From Termitomyces sp. T153 (lineage: Eukaryota; Basidiomycota; Agaricomycetes; Agaricales; Lyophyllaceae): a stretch of 64,000 nt of DNA. Location of the stretch: NCBI GenBank assembly GCA_018296165.2, contig JACKQL020000071.1:62001-126000 (forward strand). The letters are read 5' to 3'. Positions 23,713-34,660 of the stretch are shown here, piece by piece (the first letter of the stretch is position 1; every line of letters starts with the position of its first letter). Position numbers and translations under genes: made by a program. The notes beneath the pieces were generated by a model. The model did no database searches. It worked only from the letters and a program-made list of their open reading frames with translations, and was not told the DNA's origin.

Positions 23713-24853
23713 ATGTACACCGCAAAAGTTTCAGAAACCTTCTACGCGTCCACGGATATGAACATGGACGCAGAGCAAACCTGGGAGGATTGGATCAATC
23801 TCGAAGCCTGCACACCTGCAATTGATGCCAGCCCAGTGTATGTCGACCTGTCGTCATGACTGACATTTTCTCGTTTTAAGTCCTCTAACAGCTTCAGTAA
23901 CAAGTACCAACAACCTGTTAACCTCAACTATGACTATTCCGAATTCAACACTTGGGCCCAATATGCGACCGATGTCTGTTCTGTTCCAGCAATAGAATAC
24001 CCTGTATCATTGGATTCATTCATCTCGGTCTGTATATCTTTGCCTCTTGCATCCTGCCGCCATTGAGATCGCGTTTCAGAGGTCTCAAGGGCTCACAGTC
24101 TCATCGATCTCATCGCCTATCTCGTCATCCTCGATCTCGATTTCCTCGTCGCGTTCGCCGAGCTTGTCTCCTCAGTCCACACGAAACTATGATCTCGACA
24201 AACTAGTCTCTGTCAGTGCAGCTGCCGATGTCATCAATCCTTCCCCAATTCGACCGTTGTCGTCGCCACCTCCCATACAGCCTATCTCGAAATCTCTACG
24301 TAGTCCTAAACGCTCCTCGAGGCGCGCTATTCCCTATGAAGTGCCATCTTCAAGAACACCGTCACCTGTTAAACTAATTCGACATAAATTGCCTCCGTTC
24401 CGATCTTTACGGCCTCGCGGCGCCCAGAAATATCGCGAACCTACTCCTTATCTTTCAGAAGATGACGATGATACTGCTTATACGTCTGATGAAGACTTCA
24501 AGTATAGCTCCCAATCACCAAGACGACGTGGCGCACCGTCTCTCCAATCACAAACCAGGATCCTTCACCAGATTCAATGTGATACCTCTTTAACCAGTTG
24601 TCCTATCTGTGCAAACGGTTTTAGTCGCCACGCAGACGTCATTAGGCATTATCTGAGTGTGCATTATATCAAGTCAGATGTCGAAATTCTTAACGACACC
24701 TCTAACAAACGTTTACACTGCCTCGGCTGTACCAAGATACTGTCCCGCAAAGATTCCAGGGAGCGTCACGAAGCCATTTGTCCAGTCTATTGCGCACAAC
24801 GAGGTACTGTCCCGAGCCCTGTCAGAACAATCAAGAATTCCGATTCAATATAA
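23713..24853 (+). CDS. C2H2 zinc-finger protein 1 of a three-gene group
   Basis: Exons 23713-23835, 23881-24027 and 24080-24853 sum to 1044 bases (347 residues). The N-terminal half is Ser-rich and acidic, with a poly-Ser block (SSISSPISSSSISISSSRSP), typical of transcription-factor activation or disordered regions. An acidic YLSEDDDDTAYTSDED precedes the fingers. Finger 1 is CPICANGFSRHADVIRHYLSVH (C-x2-C-x12-H-x4-H). Finger 2 is CLGCTKILSRKDSRERHEAIC, which ends in Cys instead of His. A nuclear DNA-binding role is inferred from the fingers only. Two more genes with the same plan (long Ser-rich N-terminus, two C-terminal fingers, an intron near the fingers in those two) follow on the same strand. 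Confidence 0.8.
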
Positions 24854-26926
24854 CGGTTCGTATCCCTCCGTTATCTATCGTACATTGGAAAGGTCCTGAA
24901 AATCCTTTTTTTTAATAGTGTGTGCATTACTTGAATATCTTGCGGATGCATAGGTGGGTATTATTGAATATTAGAGCCAGTGGCTCTTGCAGACTATCTC
25001 TGTCCCTCCGACCGTGCATTTTTCGATGTATATCTTCGTTCATAATCTGTTTATCCATTTGTATATCGTACTTCCCTTGTGTTGGTCGTTCCAATTTCAC
25101 TTCGGCCTCATTAATTTGATTGATAAACCAACTGGTCATCTGTTCAGTATACACAGGAAAAAGAGAAACGTTGGATCATATCTTGACTGAAACAACGACG
25201 TGGAGACCGTTGCCAGGCAAGTATCCATAACGAAGTGCCATCCATAGTATTTCATTCCGGTACAGTCTTCGATTCACCTACCGCTAATTTCTTTTTCCAT
25301 GTTGGCCTATCAGGACACTTGATGATCGAGGAAGAAGTATGATGAAATAGAGTAGATGGAGGCAATTAAGCTTTCCATGTTAGTAAGTTTAAGTATATAC
25401 GAATTCACGATGATACCTGTCAACTGCTCGGCGGCTGAGGTTCGATTGCAACCGTCTCGAAAAATATCTAATGGATTGTCCCGGATCGTGAGCAAATTCA
25501 CGAAATGCAGTTTTCAACTTTGCTTTCCCGCTTGAAGAAAATTAATCTTCCTATGCAACTTGTTAATTAACCTAAATTCTGCGACCTTCATAAGTACGGT
25601 CTATACCATATTACCAATAAGTCAGGTTGGTCGTCGGCGGTGATTTGGGAGAACAAAGGTTATAACGCAACGATGAGCCCTCGGCAACTAACGCATCAAG
25701 GATCAAAGGGACAACCTGACGAAGATGGGTCATATTCTTAAGTACATATCGCCTTCATCGAAGATGTTCAACAAGCGCTCGGCGGTGGAATCCAGAGACG
25801 AAACTCCATAGCATAAGCCATACACTGCCGAACCGACCTTGAGATTGACCTGTTTACCTGGAGTTGGTCAGATCATGCCGGGTTAACCAGGACTCGAGGG
25901 TGGCCAAAATGAAGGACTGGTATAATGTGAGTACCCATACTTATCGTACTATCCTGGGAACATGCTTTTGCCAGAAATATTTCTATACGTGGCATGCCTA
26001 GAAGCAGGAAGAACTCAAATGCTGCGAATCTCTCACTTGTCGTAAGTAGCATTCTTTTCCGCCACGTGTCATACGCGTGGATTACTCGGTGGTTCGGGGA
26101 GAGAGATCATATCCTTTCCACAAGGAGAACAGGCTCAAAAAGAGGGCGCTGTGGAGGCCTGGACCTTGCCTTCCGCCGCAAAGTTATGTAGTTCAACTGT
26201 ACTGTTACAGTGTAACCTCACCATTTTGCACATAGCACACATGAGGAAGATGAGAGTAGATTCCATTTGTTCGGTAGCAATGTTTCAGTGCATTAGCAGT
26301 AACCGCAGCATAGTCAGGATATGGGGTGTCAGATAACGAGAGCGTCAACGAATAGACGGAATGAGTAAAATAGCTCCATCCAGACGGCTATGACAGCGTC
26401 AAGGGTTTGCATACATATATCTGCGAGTCAAGTAGGATTATCAGCAACTAATTCTAATGATCCATGGTTGGGCTAGCTGTTCTTTTTTCAGAAACTCGTT
26501 CTTGCTTTTTTCATTGGAACATATGGAGCACGTGGGTAAGACATGTACTATCCTTTTGTGTCGTCATTGTAGAACGTGGTCTTGATCGATCACGATACCC
26601 ATTCCAAGTCTTGAGCACCTCTACCGTAGAACGACTATGAGTGCAATGGTATTAGGCAAGTCCGCAGTTACAACTACAGCATTATCAAATTCACGACCCT
26701 TTAAATAGCTAAGGAGCAGCGATGGCTTAATGTGCCCCGCCCAGCCTCGAATTAGCCATGCGCCAGAGCGAGCAAGAGCGTCCATCCTATCAACTTTTAC
26801 AGGGCTTCGCGACTGTCAATGAAGACCATCGCGTAATGTCAACGTCTCTCTATTATACTCCTAGTTCGTTCGCTATCACGTCGCGATCATCTTTCTCTGA
26901 TTTATCTGATGTTGTCCGTAGGTGAT
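24854..26926. other. Intergenic between zinc-finger genes 1 and 2
   Basis: About 2 kb without a supported gene. Open frames are at most 84 codons and overlap on both strands. I see no repeats or RNA genes. The leader of zinc-finger gene 2 contains an upstream ATG frame (26758 to a TGA near 26926) that ends just before its start, possibly an upstream ORF. Confidence 0.35.
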
Positions 26927-27648
26927 ATGGCAGCTATCGCATATACTGTCCCATTTCTGTCTCAACAATCCACCTCTAATGATGACGGCTTTTCTTGTAG
27001 AGAATATTCTGGTTAGCCTTTCATTTTATCTTTTAGCTGGTTATCTGACATCCCCTAGCTCCATTCCTTTCGTCCCATAGTTCCTATCCATCTGTACCTC
27101 CATATAATGGTTATATCCTCCCTCATATGCCATCGTCCTCGCCACCGTCAACTAGTAGGAACGGCTTGCCTGTTCCAAATTCCATGCCCCGAAATCCCGG
27201 CACTCTCTCATTCCACTCGCATGTTCAATCAGTACAATGCGTAGATGCACCTACATTGAACGCCCGTCTTTCGACACATAAAATACATGAAATGAGCACA
27301 GGCGCTCACGATAGTGATCCCACAGGCCAAATCCGTCAGGGCAGCTATCGGTCCACAGTCAGCACCTTGGCCACCCAACGAGCAGCTTCGCACCGAAGGA
27401 AACATCCACCAAAGTATACTTGTCAACACTGCAGCACCTGCTTTACGACTGCTCGCAACCAACGGAGTAAGAAGCTTAGTTCTTATCGTCTAACCACCTG
27501 TATATTGAATATTTCCTCTCCAGATCATGAAAATTCTCACCGGAACCTCAAGATCTTCGCCTGTAGCATATGTCACATGGCAATGGCAACTCGTTCCAAT
27601 GTTCTCCGCCACGGCAGGAAGCAACATCCTGGGCAAGGTTCGTGTTAG
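26927..27648 (+). CDS. C2H2 zinc-finger protein 2
   Basis: Exons 26927-27011, 27059-27466 and 27524-27648 sum to 618 bases (205 residues). It starts MAAIAYTVPFLSQQSTSNDD. The Pro/Ser-rich N-terminal part contains PSSSPPSTSRNGLPVPNS. Finger 1, CQHCSTCFTTARNQRNHENSH (C-x2-C-x12-H-x3-H), is interrupted by an intron immediately before its first His. Finger 2 is CSICHMAMATRSNVLRHGRK with a following QH (C-x2-C-x12-H-x4-H). The intron in finger 1 occupies the same place as in gene 3, which supports common descent. The start was chosen because the upstream ATG frame hits TGA just before 26927. The target is unknown. Confidence 0.78.
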
Positions 27649-29193
27649 CACAACGTCTATTCCCAACTCCACGTAACATTGTCACATCCAGCCATCCAGG
27701 CAGAACTAAGAGGGGGACAGCATTAGCGACCACAATCAATTCAATTTCAATATAAGTTTCCCTGTATCACATGGCTACTCAATGCTCTTTTAGTTGTCTG
27801 CGCTGTCGTACTTTTTCGTTCGAATTGGCTGTCATTAACACCCAATTAATAATCAAAATCTGTTTCGAAATATAATGATCACATTGGACTTTCAGCAAAG
27901 GTGCAGTAAAGTTTCAAAGGGGGAACCATTGCGGTGTGAATTCTGAAAAAAAAGACTATTCTCGAGTCGTACAAGGCTATATGAGATAGTACTGCCCTGC
28001 TCTGGCGCACGCCGAGATACGGTCGAGCCACTCACTTATGTCCCGTGCATTCGGGGGTAGAGTACGAATTAGATAAAGCAGTTTCCTCTCAAATATGGCA
28101 AGCATGAAGCTCGAGGACAAGTAGTAGTTGGGGTATAGGGAGCACGTACACCTGACTATGACTCGAACTGTCATTCCGGACAACTAAGGTATCTGTAGTA
28201 TCTGGAGTACTCGGAAATGGAATATCAGAAAGCTCAGATTATCGTATGCCGAAAAGCAATAACACCTTAACTGACCATATTCACGACAGCATTTGTACAT
28301 GTTCTGCTCACAAATTGCCGGACTGGGGACAGATGAGAAGTACTTATCAGAAAATAGGCCACCTCTCAGCGTTCATAGCACTGCTCTCGAAAGAATAGCT
28401 TCATGAAAACTAGAAAAAAACGTCCGGTGGGACTAAGGGAACTGTGTAGTGAATGTGCTGATTATAGTTTTAATTGGCTGTGCAATGTGCGATTAAATCA
28501 CTGACAAACGTGTCTTGTCCATATGAGCTTTGAGCAATTTGGCTTTTTTGGAATAACTATACTTGGTTCCGATATTTCATGCTTGACAAGTGACATTTTC
28601 AGGACCTCTAGTCAATATGTAGAGAATCTAGTAGGATGTTTGGAACACCATCTTCTTGTGTTTTTGGCAGAAGCAACTGCATACAGTCCTTACATACGGT
28701 TACACCGAGGTATCTGGTATATGGCATATGCCCGGGAAAGAAGGAAGTCGATTCGCGGTAAGAAAGGAGCCATGTGGCCTCCACCTGACGGTGTCCGCAC
28801 AGCCCAGAAGTAAAGGGTACTGCGTGGTTCGAAAGTCTCGCGCGGTGACGTAAGCTGTATCAAAGAAACTACGCCTTTTCACCGTACATACATAGTCGTA
28901 TTTTACCCTACTGCAGCTGCTGTCTGGATATCCATCTTCGCGATTCTTGAATGGGATCCTGACTTATTTTCGGGTTTTCCAAGAATGAATCTAGAAACTC
29001 ATAACGTTACTTGCGCGCTCTTGATATTTGGCGCCCAGACGAGCCGAACGGACCCGGCAAGCACAGCCTACACAGCCTTTACAACGTTGAAGGCAGGGTA
29101 CATCAGAAGCTGGTTTATATATCGAGTCCCTTTCGTTTAGAATTTGTGGTACTCTCCCTCCACTCTACTCACACTAGTCTCCTAGTCCTTATC
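27649..29193. other. Intergenic between zinc-finger genes 2 and 3
   Basis: About 1.5 kb with no supported gene or RNA. Frames at 28523-28813 and 28656-28853 overlap and have no family features. Confidence 0.35.
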
Positions 29194-30868
29194 ATGACTG
29201 AGTTCTTCATTGACGCACCGATCGTCGTGATTCCCGGCACCCCACCCGAACATCATCCCCAGCTTCCACAACCTGAACTGATCGATGACTCTTCACAAGC
29301 ACATCAAGAAGGCTGGCCTACCTCAAATCATACCTATAGAGGTTTGGTCGATCCACTCGCACTTGACCTCGTGTTGACCACCACATTATATTACAGATAA
29401 CTTAAGACTACGAATCTCGCCCTACCAGAATCGAACTAAATCATCGCCGTATCTTAACTCTCCGGTCTCCCCTGCCCCGCATCTTAGCTCTCCGATCTCT
29501 CCTCCTTCCTCGCTTTCTCTGTCTCCCGGTGGCCTAGCTGCCGTACTTGGCGACTTTAGCCTTGTTGATGACCAATCACCGCAAGATTCTTATGCCTGGA
29601 ATACGGAGCAAAATGTACTACAGGATACATCTTCTCTTTCTGGAGGTGGAAATATATTTTCGGATGGGCTTGACCTGACCATCTCTATGGCTCATGACCA
29701 GGCCAATAATGTCTACCCATCGTCAGCGACTTCAGACGAACATCTCAGCGAGCTTTTCCTCAATTTCGAAGAATCGTCGAATATCGCAGATCATGACATT
29801 TCTTCACAAGCAGATTTCGGGTCTTATATGTCACCTCACAGTGAAGGCGTCGGGCTCTTCTTTGTCCCTCAGTCCCCAGCCCCACCTGTGCTTACTGGCC
29901 CAGATCTGTTGCCCACTACCTCCTATGTCAACCAAAGCACCCTTCAGCGCCGTCGTACCCACTCTTATACATCGAAGTCACAATCTACTGGGTCATCATT
30001 GATGCCACCCGATGATCACGACAATAGTAAGCAGCTTCGCCGCCATAGCCATTCACACAGCAACTCTTGTATCAATTTGATGACATCTGGCATCGGTGCA
30101 CTGTCCTCCAGTTCATTGTTGTCCCCAGATAGTATAACGTCAGCAGAAAGCAATTCTCAGCTGCAGCGCCGACACAGCCATTCTTCCGGAAATCAGAGGT
30201 CCATGAAAACTGCTGAACAGTCCCGTCGGCGAGCCAAGTCGGTGCACAACCGTAGTCCGTATGCTCGTCCGCGAGATATTGGCGCAGCTGACGCATATCC
30301 AACCCCCAAATCCGAAGATCATTTCATTTACAGTAACACGCGAACGCCTGAGCAATCGGCGCCCCCATCACCACTTCCATCGTCATCGCCTCACTCTCAG
30401 GATGCTCAGCAAACCACCGGGGACATGTTCAGACGTTACGACAGCCATTCTGGAACCACTTACCCCATGTTACAAAGGGAAACCATTGCTTCTGATGCTG
30501 TGTTGCAAGCAAGCGCGAAGCGACGCAAGAAGGCCCCAATGTACAGATGCTCGACATGCGGTCAGATGCTTACAAGCAAAGACAATCTCAATAGTACGTG
30601 ATCGCCTCGTTTTGCCCCCAATTTTCCTAGATCTTACGATCGACCTCGTTCCATCAGATCATATGGATGCGCATACAGGTATCAGGCGTCACCCGTGCCA
30701 GTACTGCCATGAACGTTTCAGAACCCGTAGCGTGCTCAAGCGCCACCAGAAGAGTATTAAGTGTCCTGGTCATCGTTTGAATTCAACCGTCGATAAGAAG
30801 GTATGTCACTTAACGGTTTAGTTGCTTAACTTTTCTGTGAGTAGCCCAATGATCCTTCGTCCCTGTAA
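29194..30868 (+). CDS. C2H2 zinc-finger protein 3
   Basis: Exons 29194-29341, 29397-30593, 30658-30800 and 30845-30868 sum to 1512 bases (503 residues). It starts MTEFFIDAPIVVIPGTPPEH. The long N-terminus is Ser/Pro/His-rich, with three QRR(R/H)(T/S)HS-like boxes (LQRRRTHSYTS, QLRRHSHSHSN, LQRRHSHSSGN) that could be phosphorylation-regulated basic patches. Finger 1 is CSTCGQMLTSKDNLNNHMDAH (C-x2-C-x12-H-x3-H), with an intron just before the first His. Finger 2 is CQYCHERFRTRSVLKRHQKS ending IKC, a C2HC variant. The linker HTGIRRHPC resembles the classical TGE(K/R) linker. The last exon adds only PNDPSSL. Likely a nuclear transcription factor; specific role unknown. Confidence 0.8.
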
Positions 30869-31598
30869 ATTGCATCATTCTGATCACTTGGCAGTGTTTT
30901 CCACCTGCTCTGCCGTGCAGCTCACTTTGAACATCCAAACTTTACGTATACCCCAGACACTGGTATTCTCACTGTCGAGTTGTCTAAACTTTTTTGATAC
31001 CCCTACACCAAAGTTCTTCCCATGTGATTTCCCGCTTCAAGTAATCAGGTATTCTTCTATGAGTTCTTCTACCTCTCTACGTTCGAGGCCTTGTACTTCG
31101 CTACACAACTACAGTCATCGTGATCGTATCTACCGGGTCATGATTTTCAACATCACAATTGATGACGGCTAAAGTCCTCGGCCTTTGGCTCTCACATCAC
31201 CTCAGCATCAGTCCCATAACGAAAAATGAAGAGGGTCAAGGGTCGTTTGCGAGCTTCCTTTGTAACGATCTGAACAAGAGGTAACAAGAGGTCAATACTT
31301 GGATAAGTGCATGGCTTCTGATATGATCTTTGCAACGACCACTCTCGCCCGATAAGGGATCGCACATAATTGGTGCATATGCGTTAATCCTACCAAATTT
31401 TACTTGAGACTGTTATGATTGACAAACTGTAGAGTCACAAACAGGAGAACCAGACACATACGCAATGTGAAAATAAGATTATTATCCAGTCAAATGCGAA
31501 CGACGACAAACTGACGACTTGCGAGTATCTAAACCACTTTTAACTGGTGTCAAAACTTGAGATAGTCCAATATATCCTGGTATTAGTGCAGGATACTG
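30869..31598. other. Intergenic
   Basis: 3' flank of zinc-finger gene 3 followed by sequence with no supported gene. Confidence 0.35.
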
Positions 31599-32453
31599 TT
31601 GCGTTATCAGATGTTGTATGACCATCGGATGTATAGCAGCGGCAGTCTGAATGTGGACAGGAACACCGCCAAATTGCGAGAGTCCGTTGTTTTACTCATT
31701 TGCAAAAAACTTGGCCTTGGCAACAGAGGCAGTTCAAACGTTATAGCCACGAGACTGGTCAATGAATGCGAAGACAAGGAACTGGTGAGGACAATGTCAG
31801 TAGAAAGAATCTCTGTCTGAGGTAATAATCATTTACTGACAGATAATAAAGGCAACGAACGAACAGCTCATGATGGCGTCGAACTCTTGGCACCAATGTT
31901 GTATACCTCGAATCGAACTATGAGTAAATAGGTGGGATGATTTCAAGAAATGAATTTACCATCAAGTTCAAAGGTATTTCCACAGTCGAAAGGATAAATA
32001 CATACATCTTTCCACTGAGCGATAAGCACACCAACAATCAAGCAAAGAATCCAAAGGACAACTAAAAGAAGAAAGTCAGAAGGACAGCGATAAAATCATA
32101 GTATGTATTGTATAAACATACTCAAAACAGCCAACTCCACAGCAACCATGGATACAAATACGCTCTTGCGAATCTGGCTCAATGACCAACCTAAATCTTG
32201 TCAACATGAATGCAAGCTCATGTCGGCGTACATGGATGGCAACGAGACTGCGGTCAGAAATACAGCAACTAGTGCGACTATCTCAAAGTTATAGATTATA
32301 GAGCCGATTGATATGAGTACTGTAGTGACCAGGATCCAATAAATGGCGAGGCCGAAGACGACGTGATATGGAAAACCTGTCAACGAACGAAGGCCGGGAG
32401 CAACAGAAAACAGAACTGACTAAGGCAACGATGCGGAAAATAGCAATGGGCAT
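31599..32453 (-). pseudogene. Decayed copy of the four-helix (MARVEL-like) membrane-protein gene
   Basis: Parallel to the intact gene at 33421-34356. It begins MPIAIFRIVAL at 32453, followed by a GT donor, then VVFGLAIYWILVTTVLISIG, FEIVALVAVFLTAVSLPSMY and VAVELAVLSM. Later come a region matching VLWxLxLxxGxLxAQW, then HWCQEFDAIMSCSFVAFIIC and a last exon. The acceptor AG used by the intact copy (in ACGTAG) reads ACGTCG here, about 20 bases of the first helix are missing, and the last exon has TGA where the intact copy has Trp (GTTTGA versus GTTTGG). Confidence 0.6.
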
Positions 32454-32559
32454 TTTTTCACAAATAAAAGGTGGCGGAATGAAAGGAAATGAGACATCAT
32501 GTTGACTCAGCCTATAACAATCCATTGGGCAGGCATTGCATCAGGTCATTCATCCAGTG

Positions 32560-33072
32560 GTAGATGAGCTTCGTGCACGGATCTTTTATCAAGATTGTGG
32601 TACGTGAACAGGATGATGCACATATTTGACAAGTTGGTACAACGATAATCCATCAACTTACCACTTGCGAACTCCTCGTCCGACGAATTCGACACATAAA
32701 CTTAACGTCTATAGTCCAAGATTTTCAATACTTTTCTTCCCAGGGCCCAAATTTCGCAGTACACTTGAGAAGCCTATAGAAACAGCTTACAAGTAGTAGC
32801 AGATAGACGCTCGTCGTGAGGTAGAATCCGTAGTAGCAGATAGACGCCCGTCGTGAGGTAGAACTCGTAACCATCAGGCGCCAGAAGCTCGATAATATTG
32901 AAATTATCTGATATGATAAGATACCAAAACGTACGCCCGTTCTGGTCATAGCAAGTTTCATAACGATAGCCCCCTTCAAAGTTTGTATCTGATCTGTAGG
33001 TTTCTTGAAAGTTCCATCGAGAGACGGGCAGCCGACGAACGTGATTCTATCCTGAGATATTATAAACCTCAA
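32560..33072 (-). pseudogene. Remnant related to the membrane-protein cluster, with a 37-bp tandem duplication
   Basis: The 3' edge near 32740-32770 (CCCAGGGCCCAAAT) resembles the sequence just after the intact gene at 33395-33427 (CCCAGGGCCAAAAT). This suggests another truncated copy or a duplicated flank. A hydrophobic frame (TTSVYLLLLVSCFYRLL) is present. A unit starting AGTAGCAGATAGACGC is duplicated in tandem at about 32796-32870. Confidence 0.3.
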
Positions 33073-33420
33073 GCTTGTCCTAGATCAGCCAAACAGGGCA
33101 ACAAGAGTCTATCACTATGAAACGCCATAATTACTTTCGTGTTCAGTAAGCTTCAGCAGCTTCATTGACAAGTTCTTCGGTTCGTGATCACATGTTATGG
33201 CCACGCTCATGAGTTATGATTACGCTTATCAGTTCGATAACATCCAACCTACAAATATGTCTTGATGTAGCACCTTTGTAACGCATTGGTCCCCAATGTG
33301 ACGTGAGCTGTGCTAAAATCCAATTATCCACGCTAAAGCTGAGATACAACGGGAGAGAAAAAGGAAATATTTACTACTAGTGAAACCTACTAACCTCCCC
33401 AGGGCCAAAATGCACGAAGA

Positions 33421-34356
33421 CTAAACTTGAGGCAATCCACTTTGTCCTGTTGGCGCTCCCACATACTGTTGCTTCATCGGATCCTGTTGCATAGGAGGAT
33501 ATGCGCCGGGAGCAGCGAGATACACAGGATCACCAGCTGGTTGTGATAATCCATTGCCATTTTGGACATTTGGAAAGGCCTCTTCAACAGAGACAGTCCA
33601 AACGGTATGACCGTTAGACTTCCCAATAAGCGCCATTACAAGGAGAGTGACGGTGTACAAAAGTACTAGTGAGGACGGTGTCAGTAGATAAAAATTGCAG
33701 AGAGTCTAGTCGATTACTGACAAACAATCCAAACGACAAATGAACTCCCCATGATGGCGAGAAATTCTCGACACCAGCCTTGTTGATTAACTTGAAATAA
33801 ACTATGAGTGAATATGTCGGAATTGCATGAAGAAACAGACCCACTATTAAGATCAAAGGTATCTCCACAACCGAAAGGATACAATATTTTGTTCCACTGG
33901 GCGGTAAGCGCACCGACGGTCAAGAACAGAACCCAAAGAACAGCTAGAAGAGGCTCGGAAGACATAATTGAAACAAATAGAATAGACATACTCAAAGTGG
34001 ACAATTCTACAGCAATCATAGAAGTAAATGCACCCCTACGAATCAAGCCAACGACCAGCCTAGAAAAAATGTCAGAACGCTCCCCACAGACACACGTCTC
34101 ACGAACGACATACATGACTGGCAACGTGAGGACAGTCAGAATCCCAGCAACGATTGCAACTATCTCGAAATCAAATGTTTCGTCCGCCACAGTTGTGGTT
34201 ACTTGTATCCAATGAGCGGTCAAGCCGAGGACGACAAGACCTAGGAATAGTGAAAGGCCTACGTGATGTGAGAAAAAAGGAACTGGAATGTCAAGAGCAT
34301 GACGGAAGACGGAGCTCACTTAGGGCAGCAAGTCGGAATATGCTAATGAACGACAT
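33421..34356 (-). CDS. MARVEL-like four-transmembrane protein
   Basis: Exon 1 (34320-34356) gives MSFISIFRLAAL. A GT..AG intron then leads to LSLFLGLVVLGLTAHWIQVT (helix 1). FDFEIVAIVAGILTVLTLPV is helix 2, RRGAFTSMIAVELSTLSM and VLWVLFLTVGALTAQWNKIL form helix 3, and EFLAIMGSSFVVWIV with LLYTVTLLVMALIG form helix 4. The C-terminus is cytosolic, Pro/Gln-rich, ending GAPTGQSGLPQV. The A-x-W and FGC residues between helices 3 and 4 fit fungal MARVEL-domain proteins, which associate with cholesterol-rich membrane and vesicle traffic; exact function is unknown. Between helices 2 and 3 a segment (VRETCVCGERSDIFS) may be an unspliced intron, but reading through keeps the frame. Decayed relatives lie on both sides. 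Confidence 0.7.
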
Positions 34357-34429
34357 TTTCCGAGAAGGAAACTAGAGGTGGAAGGATGAGAAAATACCGG
34401 CCATGTCGACCGGGTCTCGATATTTAAGC

Positions 34430-34660
34430 TACTGGGTAAGCAGTGCCTCGAGGTACTTGAGCTTAGCGTGCAGATCTGTCAACAAAAGGCTGTTACTATC
34501 CAGCATGAGCACGGGAATGATCGACAGGATGATGGTTGTATTACTGAATATAGGCAGGAAAGTTTCCCTCCAGATTAGGTTCCAGCCGTCCACCTTAACT
34601 GCGTGACCTGATAACTCGCAAACAGAATACAGAAGAACACTGAACCAAAACAACTAATGA
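34430..34660 (-). pseudogene. C-terminal remnant of another MARVEL-like copy
   Basis: A minus-strand frame reads FSVLLYSVCELSGHAV. This resembles LLYTVTLLVMALIGKSNGHT of the intact neighbour with an internal loss, and is followed by WRETFLPIFS, comparable to VEEAFPNVQN. No upstream helices are recognisable, so it is a fragment. Confidence 0.35.
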
